Below are positions 26,328 through 36,588 of a DNA stretch of 64,000 nt, piece after piece; positions within the stretch are counted from its first letter, which is position 1; every line of letters starts with the position of its first letter. The notes below the pieces were generated by a model. That model did no database searches. It had not been told where the DNA came from and saw nothing but the letters and a program-made list of their open reading frames with translations. The stretch is taken from the NCBI GenBank assembly GCA_029688955.1, contig JARUKZ010000003.1:146529-210528 (forward strand), written 5' to 3'. The translations under genes were made by a program, and so were the position numbers. This DNA comes from Chitinispirillales bacterium ANBcel5 (GTDB lineage: Bacteria; Fibrobacterota; Chitinivibrionia; Chitinivibrionales; Chitinispirillaceae).

Positions 26328-26716
26328 AATACACAAACATTTCTCATGGCACATTAGTTTAAAAAAGAGTAGTGTTTTTTGGGAGCTCTTTAACTCCCCC
26401 AAATGCTAATGAATGGGAAATAATCTTCTTTTTTTCTCCGACCTGCTATATGTGAAGAGTCGGAGTATAGTTAGTTTCTGTTCAGAAAATCCCTTTTTTC
26501 GTTTCTGCCTTCCCGGGAATGACGGATCGTCAGTATTTCATCTGTTCTAAACAGATACTAGTGAATTTCCGTAGTAACAAAATAACAAAAAAAATACCCT
26601 CTTAAAACTAACATCACTGGATTGTTCTTTGCTCGCTCTTTTATTGTGAACAATCACCGACTAACGTGGCAGAAGATCATATCAGATTGTAACAATACTT
26701 AAAGAGAACGTTTTGT
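26328..26716. other. Intergenic region upstream of the RADAR-like locus
   Basis: About 390 bp, AT-rich. A second weak hairpin (GGGAG…CTCCC, near 26380) lies after the terminator. Presumably contains the promoter of the 26717 gene; no specific -35/-10 assigned. Confidence 0.35.
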
Positions 26717-27889
26717 ATGAACAACAAAACTTCAACTCCTAAACAGCACAAATTTCCCTACTTTAACCCCAGCACCCAAATTGTTTACTCCTTTTATCAA
26801 CAAGCCAGAGAAGATTTTAACGTGTACCGTAAGCTGGAAAGAAACCAATCTGAAGAGGAACAGAAGGTGCTTGATGCATGCAAGTCACGTTTAGATATGG
26901 TCGAGAGAGCCTTGGTATCGTGTAATCCGCTGGAAAACACAAACTTTGTCTGGAGAACACTGCACCGGGTAAAGGAGGATTTTTTACTGCTGATGCCCGA
27001 TGAGGAACTCCGGTCAGAGAGTTTAAAGATACGTACCGATCTGGAAAAATCATCATTACCAAAGAGCGTAATAAATGCATGGGTAAAAAAATTGGATGAT
27101 CTGATTGAGAAGCCCGGTTCACCTGATTCAAAAGCATCATTATCAATGAGGCTATTAAATGCGTCCAAAAGAACATTGGATGATCTGATTAATGATCTAA
27201 TAAGTGCAAATCAATCTCACAATCAGCAACACACTATTGAAAGATATGTATGCAGAGGGGCCTTGCGGGAGCTCAATGATTTTACCGATGAAAATTTCTG
27301 GGACATCTGGGTAAAAAAGTGGATGCAATTTGTTTATTCTGTGCTACTGGTGTTTTTGACCTATGTTTTATGGCGGATGGGAACAGTATCCACTTTGATA
27401 TGTAAGGCATCCGGTGTGGAACCAGCAATTGTGCCGGTTTTGTTATTGGGTGCCATGGGTGGAATCACTAGCGGAATCCTCAGCTCGTCTCAGGAGCTTT
27501 TCTCCAAAGGCTCTTTCTGGATTCCCACAATCTACCATTCACTTTCACGCTCTTTGGTCGGAGGTATCACTGCCCTGGTTATCTTCTGGTTAATTATCGG
27601 TAACTTTCTGATATCGATCAGTCCACGGGTAATTATCTGCTGCAATGATCAGGTTGGAATCAGTAACCCCCAACCTGACAGAACCACCGCATTGATTTCA
27701 ATCAATACACCTGATCAGTCTGCATCCAGAATAGTGTTACTCCTCCTGCTATTCCTTGGTGGCTTTGCGGGAGACAAGTTATTAAAAAGCGTCTGTGACA
27801 AAGTGCTCGGAAACCTGTACCAGAAAGCAGAAAAAACCAAACAGAAAAACCCGGAGACCGTTGAACCAAATGGTGACGATCCAGTCTAA
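26717..27889 (+). CDS. Four-helix membrane protein next to the RADAR-like genes, unknown family
   Basis: 390 aa. The first 195 residues are soluble, charged and helical. Four hydrophobic segments follow (about 205-225 MQFVYSVLLVFLTYVLW; 236-256; 276-297; 335-357 IVLLLLLFLGGFAG) and a Lys/Glu-rich tail. Unlike the short SLATT or Csx27 proteins I know as RADAR accessories, it has a long N-terminal domain. The 225-bp gap to the ATPase could hold a separate promoter. Function inferred only from position: possible membrane anchor or effector of the defence locus. Confidence 0.6.
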   Translation: MNNKTSTPKQHKFPYFNPSTQIVYSFYQQAREDFNVYRKLERNQSEEEQKVLDACKSRLDMVERALVSCNPLENTNFVWRTLHRVKEDFLLLMPDEELRSESLKIRTDLEKSSLPKSVINAWVKKLDDLIEKPGSPDSKASLSMRLLNASKRTLDDLINDLISANQSHNQQHTIERYVCRGALRELNDFTDENFWDIWVKKWMQFVYSVLLVFLTYVLWRMGTVSTLICKASGVEPAIVPVLLLGAMGGITSGILSSSQELFSKGSFWIPTIYHSLSRSLVGGITALVIFWLIIGNFLISISPRVIICCNDQVGISNPQPDRTTALISINTPDQSASRIVLLLLLFLGGFAGDKLLKSVCDKVLGNLYQKAEKTKQKNPETVEPNGDDPV

Positions 27890-28114
27890 ACCGTTTAGCA
27901 GTCATTGCGGTTTAAAACCGGAAATGAAGGGGATTTATCCTCCTGAAATGTTTATCATGTTGTAATCGTTATATAAACCACTGAAGGGTATACTTATTGC
28001 AATCAAGTTGATGAATCCACACCTTTTTTCATCAACCTTTCCATGGAAACGTCAAAACAATCACTGTCTCTTTCCTAAAAACAGAATTGTTTTTTAAATA
28101 TAGGAGGAGTCGCA

Positions 28115-31100
28115 ATGTCACAAAAGGAATCAAGCTCGCCAGGAACAAATATGAATATCTATACTCCAACCCCCGAAGCGAAGGCTTTGGAGTGGGACGC
28201 ACTTTGCCCCAGTACTAAGAAGGCTCTGGAAAAGATAATCCATTGGTTAAACGCGGCTTCTGATGCAAACCAGGGATTAAATAATAAGGACCAAAAAGGG
28301 GCATCTAAATACGAAGCGCCCTCCACCAGTATTCTTGTAGCAGGGGATCGGGGATCGGGAAAAACCACAGTCCTGTTATCCGCTGCATATATGTACAGTT
28401 CAGCAACGAAAAAAAGAAATTGTTTTCTGGACACACTGTGCTATAAAAATGGCTTAAATTACCCGATCAGAAAACCATTGGAAAACTCCTATGAAAAAGT
28501 AACATGGCTCAACACACTTGATCTGGAGCCGCTGCAACCGGACAGTAATCTTCTGGCTGCAATGCTTGTGCGAATCCGTGAAGTAGTTCAAGGGCTGGAT
28601 TACGATGATAGTGATGGGTGTGCTGAGACCAGGAAACGTCGCCCCTCAATCCTTGAGGGTGATCTGGGAACGGAAGCGAGTTTAAACCAGCTTATTACTG
28701 AAGCGACCTACATGTGGGAAGGTGCTCACGATGGGAAGTCCCGATCGGAAAAAGCATCAGAGCAGATAAAGGCCGCAGAGATCTATGCAAATTTCCAGCA
28801 CAAATTTAAAAAAACCATGGAGAACACTATCTGCTTGATGAAAGAGAGGAGAAAGCAGGCCGAATTGTTTGTGTTTCCCATCGACAATGTCGACAGAAGT
28901 ATCGAACATATATCCAACATTTCCAAGTTGATCCGTCTGGCTGCAAGTCACCGCATTTGGTTTATTCTGGCTGCTGTGCGTCCCGATTATCAGCTCTTTC
29001 TGGAGCGCTCCTTTCAAAATGAGCTCTTAAAGGGATCGATGGGGGGTAATGCATCAAACTGGGATCAGACCCAGGCGATAGCACGAAGGCAGGCTGCGAC
29101 TTCCATGAGGCGCTCACTGCCTGAAAAGTACCAGATTCTTATTAAGCCCCTTGAACCTGAGTACTGCTGGAATTTTTCTGATGGCAGGGAGTTACAGCAG
29201 CCTCCAGAAAATCAGACGGTGACCAGGGAGTTACTCAGAAAAACCTTCTGTGAAAATAAAGAAGAATCAAAGTTGCTTGAGGAACTTTGTGAGAAGGTGG
29301 GTATGAAGAATAGAGGGAAGAGGCTCTGTGATCAACTCAGTGAAGTTGAACTTTGTTTAGATGCTAAAACTTGTTCAGATGATAAGCTGAGAAGTTTTAA
29401 GACGCTTGCTGATCTTTTCACTATCCCCAGATCACGAGTTGCAACACACCAATGCTTAAAAAAAATCGGGTTAAAGTTCAACAACGATAGGCAAATTTTG
29501 GTTGATGCGAAAGATGTAAAGCAAATAGACTGGATAAAACGTTGTTTTCAAGTAATTGGATATAAGCTGACATATGAGGTCTTTTGCAAAAGCGATAACA
29601 AAAAACCATCCGAAACGCATGAGTTTAAGCTGAACAAACAGGAGCCAATTTTTACCGGTGCGGGAAAAATGGCTCTTGGATTATCAATGCGTACACTTCT
29701 GGATCTCAAGGCAACTATATCTGTCAGTAAAACAGATGAAGAAAAAGAGGGCGAAAGTGCAGTTGAAGTAGCGGTGAAAATGCTTCGCAATGCCATTGAT
29801 GAAAGCGACATTCCGTTTTGGGCAAGTGATCAGCTTCTCAGTCGAATCGTGCGTAAAAACTCAGATGGCAAATGGGTCCTGGATTTGTCCGATAATCCGA
29901 TCGAAAAATTCGAACAGACACCACAATTCAATCAAATCTATATCCCGGAAAATATCAAAAAGTATAATTCCGATTGTAATGTGAAGGAGAAAAAAGCACA
30001 ATATGATCCAGAGGTAAACTTTATTATTGAAGAGTCCCTTAAGTGTCAGCATTTTCCGGACCTTGTTCTCCAACTGCGTAATTTGGAAAAGGTGAAAGGG
30101 GAAAAGGACAGCATTCCTTTACCAACTGTTATTACGGGATGGTTCATGATCCTTCATGATATACTGAAGCTGCGCGATGAACAGCGGGTGATATCTGATA
30201 AAAACCTGCCTAACGAGGTTTTTCCGGCTGTGGTAAAGAAAATCCACAAACTGATCTTTAACAACTGTTTGGAACCTGTCAAATTAGTTTTCGGCTGGAA
30301 GCCTCCTGAATGGCGCACCTTCGTTGAACACTTCTTGTTCGCTGAACTGTGGACTACCATAATTCACAACCTTGAATCGTGTATAAAAAAGCAGAGAGAA
30401 GAGCAGATAGAAGAGCCGGAAGAATTAGAGAAAAAAAAGCTAGAAAGGCTGGAATCAGAACAGAAGGAAAAAAAACTGCCAGATGAACAATACAAAAAGC
30501 GCAGAGATAGTTTGATAAAAGAGCTGAAATTACCACAATCAGAAAAGCAGAAAGAAACCAAAAAGAAAATCGGCCGTATTCTTCGCCTGGCCTGGGTCGA
30601 ATGTATCTGCATAGTATTTTCGAAAAAAACACCCACTCCCCTTGATACACTCGTCAGTCCCTATAAGTTCTGTAATTATGAATTAGATGAAATTGCCGAT
30701 AAGGTAAAGGTGAAACTTAAAACGTTGGTCAACGATTTGGAGAATGAGTTGTTCGGGTATAGAAAAAATCCCCAATCGGACTGGCTTTTAAAGGAACTTC
30801 CTCTCTTTTTAGGACCTGAATACTCACATTTAGATAAAAAGGGTGAGGATTGTTGGTGTAAAAAGAGAATTTGGTCATGGTTAGAGGATGAATTCAGTAA
30901 ATTAGAAGAAAACTGGAAAGAATATGAGACTGGGCTGAATGCTTTGCGGGAGGAAAAAGTCAGATCGGCAATTTCAGAGAGTTTAGGCCTTGGAGAGAAT
31001 GATTGCTCTTCAAAGGATAAATCTTATGAAGAGAGAAAAGATGACGATCTGAAAATTAAAAACATCATGAAAGACTGGTTTAAAGCTACTAAGGAAGATG

Positions 31101-31126
31101 ATAAATTCTGGAGTCAACGCAATTAG
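28115..31126 (+). CDS. rdrA: RADAR-like ATPase RdrA homologue
   Basis: 1003 aa P-loop ATPase. Walker A GDRGSGKTT at 77-85; a Walker B-like LFVFPIDNVDRS at about 250-262; sensor-like WFILAAVRPDYQLFLERS at about 285-303. A long helical C-terminal part with a charged coiled-coil-like segment follows (about 770-815). In characterised RADAR systems RdrA is a ring-forming ATPase of about 900-1000 aa acting with the deaminase RdrB against phage. The call rests on size, P-loop layout and the tight pairing (12-bp gap) with an adenosine deaminase-like gene. Ribosome binding site AGGAGGAG before ATG. KAP/AAA-type ATPases of other systems are the alternative. Confidence 0.75.
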   Translation: MSQKESSSPGTNMNIYTPTPEAKALEWDALCPSTKKALEKIIHWLNAASDANQGLNNKDQKGASKYEAPSTSILVAGDRGSGKTTVLLSAAYMYSSATKKRNCFLDTLCYKNGLNYPIRKPLENSYEKVTWLNTLDLEPLQPDSNLLAAMLVRIREVVQGLDYDDSDGCAETRKRRPSILEGDLGTEASLNQLITEATYMWEGAHDGKSRSEKASEQIKAAEIYANFQHKFKKTMENTICLMKERRKQAELFVFPIDNVDRSIEHISNISKLIRLAASHRIWFILAAVRPDYQLFLERSFQNELLKGSMGGNASNWDQTQAIARRQAATSMRRSLPEKYQILIKPLEPEYCWNFSDGRELQQPPENQTVTRELLRKTFCENKEESKLLEELCEKVGMKNRGKRLCDQLSEVELCLDAKTCSDDKLRSFKTLADLFTIPRSRVATHQCLKKIGLKFNNDRQILVDAKDVKQIDWIKRCFQVIGYKLTYEVFCKSDNKKPSETHEFKLNKQEPIFTGAGKMALGLSMRTLLDLKATISVSKTDEEKEGESAVEVAVKMLRNAIDESDIPFWASDQLLSRIVRKNSDGKWVLDLSDNPIEKFEQTPQFNQIYIPENIKKYNSDCNVKEKKAQYDPEVNFIIEESLKCQHFPDLVLQLRNLEKVKGEKDSIPLPTVITGWFMILHDILKLRDEQRVISDKNLPNEVFPAVVKKIHKLIFNNCLEPVKLVFGWKPPEWRTFVEHFLFAELWTTIIHNLESCIKKQREEQIEEPEELEKKKLERLESEQKEKKLPDEQYKKRRDSLIKELKLPQSEKQKETKKKIGRILRLAWVECICIVFSKKTPTPLDTLVSPYKFCNYELDEIADKVKVKLKTLVNDLENELFGYRKNPQSDWLLKELPLFLGPEYSHLDKKGEDCWCKKRIWSWLEDEFSKLEENWKEYETGLNALREEKVRSAISESLGLGENDCSSKDKSYEERKDDDLKIKNIMKDWFKATKEDDKFWSQRN

Positions 31127-31138
31127 AAGGAGAGATAA

Positions 31139-33931
31139 GTGGCAAACCAAAGCACCCCTTACGGTGGCCTGACACCACAGCGCGTTCCGGAAGCCTATAT
31201 ACGCGCCGAAATTGCAAGTCTGCCACTGGCCAGTGAAGTGTCATTCCGCATGGCTATTACTGAGCTTAATCCCTTATTGGATAGAAAAAAAGGTAAAAAA
31301 ACCAGTGCTTTGTGGAGAAAATGCGAAGTGCTTCTCTCTGAACACGCAAGCGGGTGGTCTCTTGACCGCCTCGTTGCAATCAGGGATTTCTTCTGGTTTG
31401 ACTACGACCCGAACAATTTCAAAGTCGACCAGCCCAACCCACTCCATAACTACCTGCGCTGTCTTGCAAAACGGTATGTATGCAATCGTCCGGGAGTTTC
31501 TGAAGTCACCAATAACGAAAACTTCTTCGATGCAACATCACACTATCGGTGGCTCATATTTGCTCTTCCTGAAGACCTGCTTTTGATCTCTTCCAAAACC
31601 GAACCGCCTCCAACCTATGTGGATATCGACCCACCTCTGTTTATCAGGTGCATACATGATAAAGGGGTTTCCGAAATCCATCAACACATTGGCGCATCCA
31701 TGGATTTCAAGACCTTGTGGATGTCTGCACTGGCAGCACTCGCCAGCCCTGATGTTAATCCCGGTTCAATAATCGATCCCGAAATGCCTTTTAAAAACAG
31801 TGATCTGTTCTTTCGATGGTTGCTGGCTGCAGCTATTGCCAGAAGCCTGTTGATGGAGTATCTGGTGTCAGGAAATAAAACCTATCCGCTGGCGGACTTT
31901 ATCCGTGAATTGAGAGGGATCAGAGGACAACTTTGGCAAACGCTTCAGCAAGTAGTTTTGGCACTGCAGCATGGTGAGGATGAGTTACTTCCGGATGAAA
32001 TCTTTCCGTTGCGCATGTTGTACCAGGAGGTGCACCCATATGGGTATGAGGCATGGAAAAAACCACCCGAAACTCTTGAAGAGGCGTGGAAGAAGTGTGA
32101 TCCTATTGCCGCCAGATTATCCCTGAGCTCTCCAAACGAGGCAGAAGCACGGTTTGTTCGAAGGTGCCTGGCATTCATGGAAGATCCGGGCAGAAAACCG
32201 GATGAGCTGTTTATAACTCTTTTCTGGCAGGTGATACGGTTACGAAATCTTCTGTACCGTAGTGTAGTGCAGCGTCCAATGACTGCTGGATTGCAATGGT
32301 TTATCCGGTTCAGTGACCGCTTAAAACCATTCCGTAAGCCACTTAGAAAGATACGAACAGAGATTTCATACGAAGTAGCATGCGGCATAGCCAAAGGATC
32401 TGTTGTGGCGCTGGAGATCCGAAGTACTGCAAAGGATACACCCGAAGAGCTGGCTCAAGATTTATGCGAGCTTACGGAATCCTGGGAACATGTTGTTCAA
32501 AAGTACTCCTCCCTGAGCAGTCGAAACCTTGAATTCGGAGTGTTGCTGCTCTTTGCTAAAGCCCGTGACCAGGAAAAACGGTGGGGGCATGGAGATCCCC
32601 CGGCCTATGGCAGCGAAACGCACTCAGAACCATTGCCAAGTTTTACCAAAGAGGTTCAACTCGGTAGGCGCTATGAACTCTTTTTCGCAGATCTGAAAAA
32701 AAAGGTGATGGCTGCAAAGGATTTGATCTGGGAAAAACCAACCATTCTTTGGCTTTTAAGGGGTATCGATGTGGCTGCGGATGAACTAAGCATACCAACC
32801 TGGGTGTTGGTTCCCCTCTTTAACTTTCTCGAGAGGGAATCGGCCTTTGCTGCAGCATCGGTACATGATCCCATAAAGCCCAAATCATTGCGAATTACCG
32901 CACATGTGGGTGAAGATTTTCGCCATCTCATGGAGGGGATGAGGCGCATTTTCGAAACAGTTCATTACCTTCTTCGCCGTTCCGGCGGACGGATTGGTCA
33001 TGCAACTGCGCTTGGCTACGACCCCCGGCAGTGGGCTGAACAGACTGGTTCAGTGATGATGCCAAAAGAGGAGCGATTGTGGGATCTTGTGTTTGAATGG
33101 CGGCTCTATACTGCTTTTGAAACTCCTTATGAGCTTCGTATCGATGTGCCTCCTCAGAGAATCGGGTATCTTGAGAACCAAATACGTTCCTTGTCCAGGG
33201 ATGTGTTTGGGGAGGAACAGATGCCCCATATCATGGCCCTTGTTCACCATACTCTTCACACTCTCTGGAGTGGCCCCGAAGTAAACGTTCATCAGCCTGA
33301 AGTGTGTCTGGAGTCCTTTGATCTTGCCCTTAAATCTCTCAATACCGAGTTTTACTATAAGAATAAAGACGCAAGTAAACTGATTGAACTATACCGCACA
33401 AATGAGTTGGTTTTCCGCCGTGGCCAGCAGCTTGAAAATGTGACCATTGACCATTCTGAAATCAGCGCCCTTTTCGCAGTTCAGGATGCACTCAGAAGGC
33501 TTGTGAGTATTCGTGGTATTGTCGCGGAGGTGAACCCATCGAGCAATTTGCTTATCGGGAATCTTATGGATCTTAGGAACCACCCCACGCTTCGTCTCTT
33601 CCCGCCTGAGCCACAGGAGGGGGCACCACCTCCGGTTCGTATTGCCATAGGCTCTGATGATCCGATCATTTTCAGCACTCACCTTATGCGGGAGTACTCC
33701 CTTCTCCACAATGCCGCCATAAGTGCCGGCTATAGCGAACACTCCGTTGGAGCATGGCTTGAGACGATACGCTGTACAAGTATGGATGCCCGTTTCACAA
33801 CTGCCTGGCCCTGCTTTGGGGGTAAAAACATGGGTGACAGTCTTCTGGAGGAGCTTGGTGATTTTCTCCACCGCCCGAAGGATTACAGGAAGTTTAAGAA
33901 TATGGGGAAAAGGAGGAGAGATGGATGCTGA
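31139..33931 (+). CDS. rdrB: RADAR-like adenosine deaminase RdrB homologue
   Basis: 930 aa, far longer than metabolic adenosine deaminases (about 340 aa). The deaminase active-site set is dispersed but complete: HQH at 181-183 (EIHQHIGAS, metal ligands); HVGE with His589 and proton-donor-type Glu592; RIGHATAL with His621; EVNPSSNLLIGN; and SDDP with Asp840/841 (IAIGSDDPIIF), followed by LMREYSLL. Large insertions separate the first and second blocks, as in RdrB, which forms dodecameric shells and deaminates adenosine nucleotides. GTG start with AAGGAGAG upstream, 12 bp after rdrA, so the two are coupled. High confidence in the deaminase fold; RdrB assignment from the pairing. Confidence 0.85.
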   Translation: MANQSTPYGGLTPQRVPEAYIRAEIASLPLASEVSFRMAITELNPLLDRKKGKKTSALWRKCEVLLSEHASGWSLDRLVAIRDFFWFDYDPNNFKVDQPNPLHNYLRCLAKRYVCNRPGVSEVTNNENFFDATSHYRWLIFALPEDLLLISSKTEPPPTYVDIDPPLFIRCIHDKGVSEIHQHIGASMDFKTLWMSALAALASPDVNPGSIIDPEMPFKNSDLFFRWLLAAAIARSLLMEYLVSGNKTYPLADFIRELRGIRGQLWQTLQQVVLALQHGEDELLPDEIFPLRMLYQEVHPYGYEAWKKPPETLEEAWKKCDPIAARLSLSSPNEAEARFVRRCLAFMEDPGRKPDELFITLFWQVIRLRNLLYRSVVQRPMTAGLQWFIRFSDRLKPFRKPLRKIRTEISYEVACGIAKGSVVALEIRSTAKDTPEELAQDLCELTESWEHVVQKYSSLSSRNLEFGVLLLFAKARDQEKRWGHGDPPAYGSETHSEPLPSFTKEVQLGRRYELFFADLKKKVMAAKDLIWEKPTILWLLRGIDVAADELSIPTWVLVPLFNFLERESAFAAASVHDPIKPKSLRITAHVGEDFRHLMEGMRRIFETVHYLLRRSGGRIGHATALGYDPRQWAEQTGSVMMPKEERLWDLVFEWRLYTAFETPYELRIDVPPQRIGYLENQIRSLSRDVFGEEQMPHIMALVHHTLHTLWSGPEVNVHQPEVCLESFDLALKSLNTEFYYKNKDASKLIELYRTNELVFRRGQQLENVTIDHSEISALFAVQDALRRLVSIRGIVAEVNPSSNLLIGNLMDLRNHPTLRLFPPEPQEGAPPPVRIAIGSDDPIIFSTHLMREYSLLHNAAISAGYSEHSVGAWLETIRCTSMDARFTTAWPCFGGKNMGDSLLEELGDFLHRPKDYRKFKNMGKRRRDGC

Positions 33932-34073
33932 TTGTTTTACTGGTGGTATTAACGGTGGTTGGGTGGGGGCAGGTGTTTTGAATAACTGCAGATTATTTGG
34001 ATAGAGAAAAGAAAAAGCTGTGTATACAAGCGAATTTTTATATTGGAATTGAATGAAAGCGGGGTAATTGCTT

Positions 34074-34949
34074 ATGCCAGACAAAAAGATTTGTTCTTTG
34101 GTTGTTCCTATTCTGAGTATAAGTATTGTTGCCGGGGGATTTCTCTATCTTATAGTTTCTACAATCTGTTTTATGAGTCTACCTGTAACAAACATAACAC
34201 GTGGGAAAGAATTAACTGCATTGGTGCTACCTGTTATTAGCGCCTGGGTGGGAGCTGTTATTGCGTACTATTTTTCCAAGGAAAACTATTCCAGCGCAAC
34301 TAAACAGACAAAAGAACTTTTGTCTGTTAAAGACAGACTTCGCGCTTCGCTTGTCAAAGATTGCATGATTCCAAAAAAGGAAATCGACTTTTTGGATGCT
34401 TGCCTACCCAAAAGCACAGAGGAAAAAAAAGACTGGGAATCCGAAATCACCTTAAAAGACCTCCACGACAAATTTCAAGTATCACATAAAACCCGTATGC
34501 CTATTCTGAAAGATGGTTACGTTTGCTATGTGATCCGTAAGAGTATTCTATACGAGTTTCTTTTTAACAGCATAGATCAGATAAAGATTGTTAAAAAAAA
34601 TTCTATAACATTCAACAATAACAAAATTGCCAATTGCGATGATGACAACATCGAAAATCTTGGAGCTAAAATCAAATGCTCGTTATTGTCACATCTTACA
34701 CTACGAGATCTGATAAAAGATAAAAATTACAAGGATAAGGTCAAAGCGATGGTTTTTGTCTGTACGACTGATACATTGGAAGCTGTGCAGAAAAGAATGA
34801 GCAAAAAGAAAAAGCGCGTCCGGGATGCGTTTGTAACAGAGGACGGCGATCCTGAAAGTGAACTCTGGGGGTGGGTTACCAATGCCAACATAGCAAAGGT
34901 GGCTGGGCTGGAAGCTCCCGGGGATATCGATCTGGTGGAAAAGGCTTAA
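34074..34949 (+). CDS. Two-helix membrane protein with CBS-like domain, candidate RADAR accessory
   Basis: 291 aa from ATG 34074 (TTG 34068 also in frame). Two N-terminal membrane helices (about 8-30, 42-63), then a soluble region starting at about residue 85. That region resembles a CBS-type ligand-binding domain: VKDCMIPKKEI, LKDLHDKF, then TRMPILKDGYVCYVIRK. An internal gap has poorer similarity, and the gene ends WGWVTNANIAKVAGLE. CBS domains often bind adenine nucleotides, which would suit a system whose enzyme changes the ATP pool; that link is inference. It is 142 bp downstream of rdrB on the same strand and followed by a GGGGACGGACC motif. Confidence 0.6.
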   Translation: MPDKKICSLVVPILSISIVAGGFLYLIVSTICFMSLPVTNITRGKELTALVLPVISAWVGAVIAYYFSKENYSSATKQTKELLSVKDRLRASLVKDCMIPKKEIDFLDACLPKSTEEKKDWESEITLKDLHDKFQVSHKTRMPILKDGYVCYVIRKSILYEFLFNSIDQIKIVKKNSITFNNNKIANCDDDNIENLGAKIKCSLLSHLTLRDLIKDKNYKDKVKAMVFVCTTDTLEAVQKRMSKKKKRVRDAFVTEDGDPESELWGWVTNANIAKVAGLEAPGDIDLVEKA

Positions 34950-35392
34950 TTTGGGGCGAGACACTATTCGACAACCATCAACAGACTTATGAGGGGACGG
35001 ACCGCCACAGTCTCCTTACTATCAGTAGGTTAGATATTCCCATTAGCTCTAAAAAAACCACACACTTTAATGGAGAACTTACCCACAGATGAAAACATGG
35101 CCCATCACAGTTTTTTAAAACAGCAGTAATAACCCCGCAGCACATCAAACAGTTACACCTGGGGTACTTAATCGTTCTTTATTACAATGCCCATTCAAAT
35201 GGAAAAATCACGCCTAACTAGTGTCATAAAAATCAGGATTCATCTATATTTAATAGATTACAACAGCTGCTCTTTTTACCCTCGCCTCATACCTGGCGTA
35301 AAAAGATCTATAGGCATGAAAAGATAGAATACTAAATTGAAAAGGGCTATTTTAATGAAAAAATATCAAACAGCACCAGTTTACTCCCCTTC
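34950..35392. other. Intergenic after the RADAR-like locus, with a GGGGACGGACC motif
   Basis: GGGGACGGACC at 34993-35003 matches the motif flanking the transposase at 261-1238. At 35355-35414 an ATG with AAAGGG upstream opens a 19-codon ORF whose end overlaps the start of the next gene in another frame; it may be a leader peptide. No other structure seen. Confidence 0.4.
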
Positions 35393-36373
35393 ATGGAAAA
35401 ATTGTACTCTTTAATACAGAAGTTTGTCCAGGCAGAACCGTGGGAGTTGTTTGAGAGTGAAGATGTGTTTTTTGTTCAAAGCCCGGCTGATGGCATCATG
35501 TATCTGTGCTCGGTTATGGGAAATGGCGGAGAGGAGTTCGGCATAAATGCCTTCCGTGGGGCGCAGGGAATGCGCAATTTTGAAAAAATGCTGGACCATG
35601 ACCCAGAGGGCCCGATGGATAGGAATCTCATGTTTGAACTCGATATGCTCGCAATCAATCTTTGTACACGTGATTATATGGATAAAAAAGACCTGAAGAT
35701 AACAAAAAACCTAATGCTGACATTTCGGGGTGGAGAATGGCCACTTATACGCAGCTACAGGCCCCATTATTATCCATACTTTCTGACTGAAACCGAAATA
35801 GAAGCGCTATGTGATTGTCTGCAACAGATCCTTGAGCTCTATGAAGAAGGTGAGATGGCTGTCGAGCAGATCCGCACTCTTGCTCCGGGTGAGATGGTTG
35901 TGCGATGCAAAGAAGATTCATCATGGATATCCCGCATAGTTAACATCGGCTATGCCACAAAGGAAGATATTCCTGAAATTCATTTGGATGATAGTACTAT
36001 TAAGCGCTTGCTCAGTTTGCCTGCAAGCGGATTAAATGAGATGATTGATCTCGTTCACTTGCCCGCAGTCATAGAGGACCCCGCACCTCCTCATTATGGA
36101 CTTATGCTACTTGGGATCGATCCGCAGAATATTGCAAACGAATACGGGCTTTTTCAGCCTTTTCAGGACTACTTACAGGAGTCATGCGAAAAAATCGTTC
36201 AAGCATTCCTGGCGCGTGGTTCAAAACCCGGATTTATTTTACTGAGGGAAGATTCACCCCTCGCCGACTGTTTCGAAACTATAGCTAAACTAGTCGATAT
36301 TAAATTCGAAAAGGTTGATGAGTTGCTGTTCATCTCTGAGTTTTTAGATTCCATGGAAAGTACGATGTCATAA
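35393..36373 (+). CDS. DUF7309/DUF6930-like protein
   Basis: 326 aa, soluble, acidic. The N-terminal part (LIQKFVQAEPWELFESEDVF, VMGNGGEEFGINAFRGAQGM) resembles proteins annotated with DUF7309; the C-terminal half (GSKPGFILLREDSPLADCFETIA) resembles DUF6930. No enzymatic motif seen. ATG 35393 lacks a ribosome binding site but is overlapped by a 19-codon upstream ORF that has one, so translation may depend on reinitiation. No functional link to the neighbours is shown. Family call from memory. Confidence 0.6.
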   Translation: MEKLYSLIQKFVQAEPWELFESEDVFFVQSPADGIMYLCSVMGNGGEEFGINAFRGAQGMRNFEKMLDHDPEGPMDRNLMFELDMLAINLCTRDYMDKKDLKITKNLMLTFRGGEWPLIRSYRPHYYPYFLTETEIEALCDCLQQILELYEEGEMAVEQIRTLAPGEMVVRCKEDSSWISRIVNIGYATKEDIPEIHLDDSTIKRLLSLPASGLNEMIDLVHLPAVIEDPAPPHYGLMLLGIDPQNIANEYGLFQPFQDYLQESCEKIVQAFLARGSKPGFILLREDSPLADCFETIAKLVDIKFEKVDELLFISEFLDSMESTMS

Positions 36374-36588
36374 CAAATGCTATTTCTTTTTTAGGGAACT
36401 ACAACGGCGAATATAATTGCATTCGATAGGAATGATTTTTGGGGCGTTTCCAGAAGACTCTGGAGCGTTCCCATTTCACTTCGAGATCTAAAAGGGCTGT
36501 GTTCCAAAACGCTTACAACAAGTACATATCCGTAAAAATCCTTCCAACCTAAATTAAGTACACAGATGAGATTACCCACCTTTAATGA

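Noticed and set aside
33389..34084. 231-codon minus-strand ORF
   Set aside because: Shadow over the deaminase motifs at the 3' end of rdrB; no start signal and no recognisable protein.
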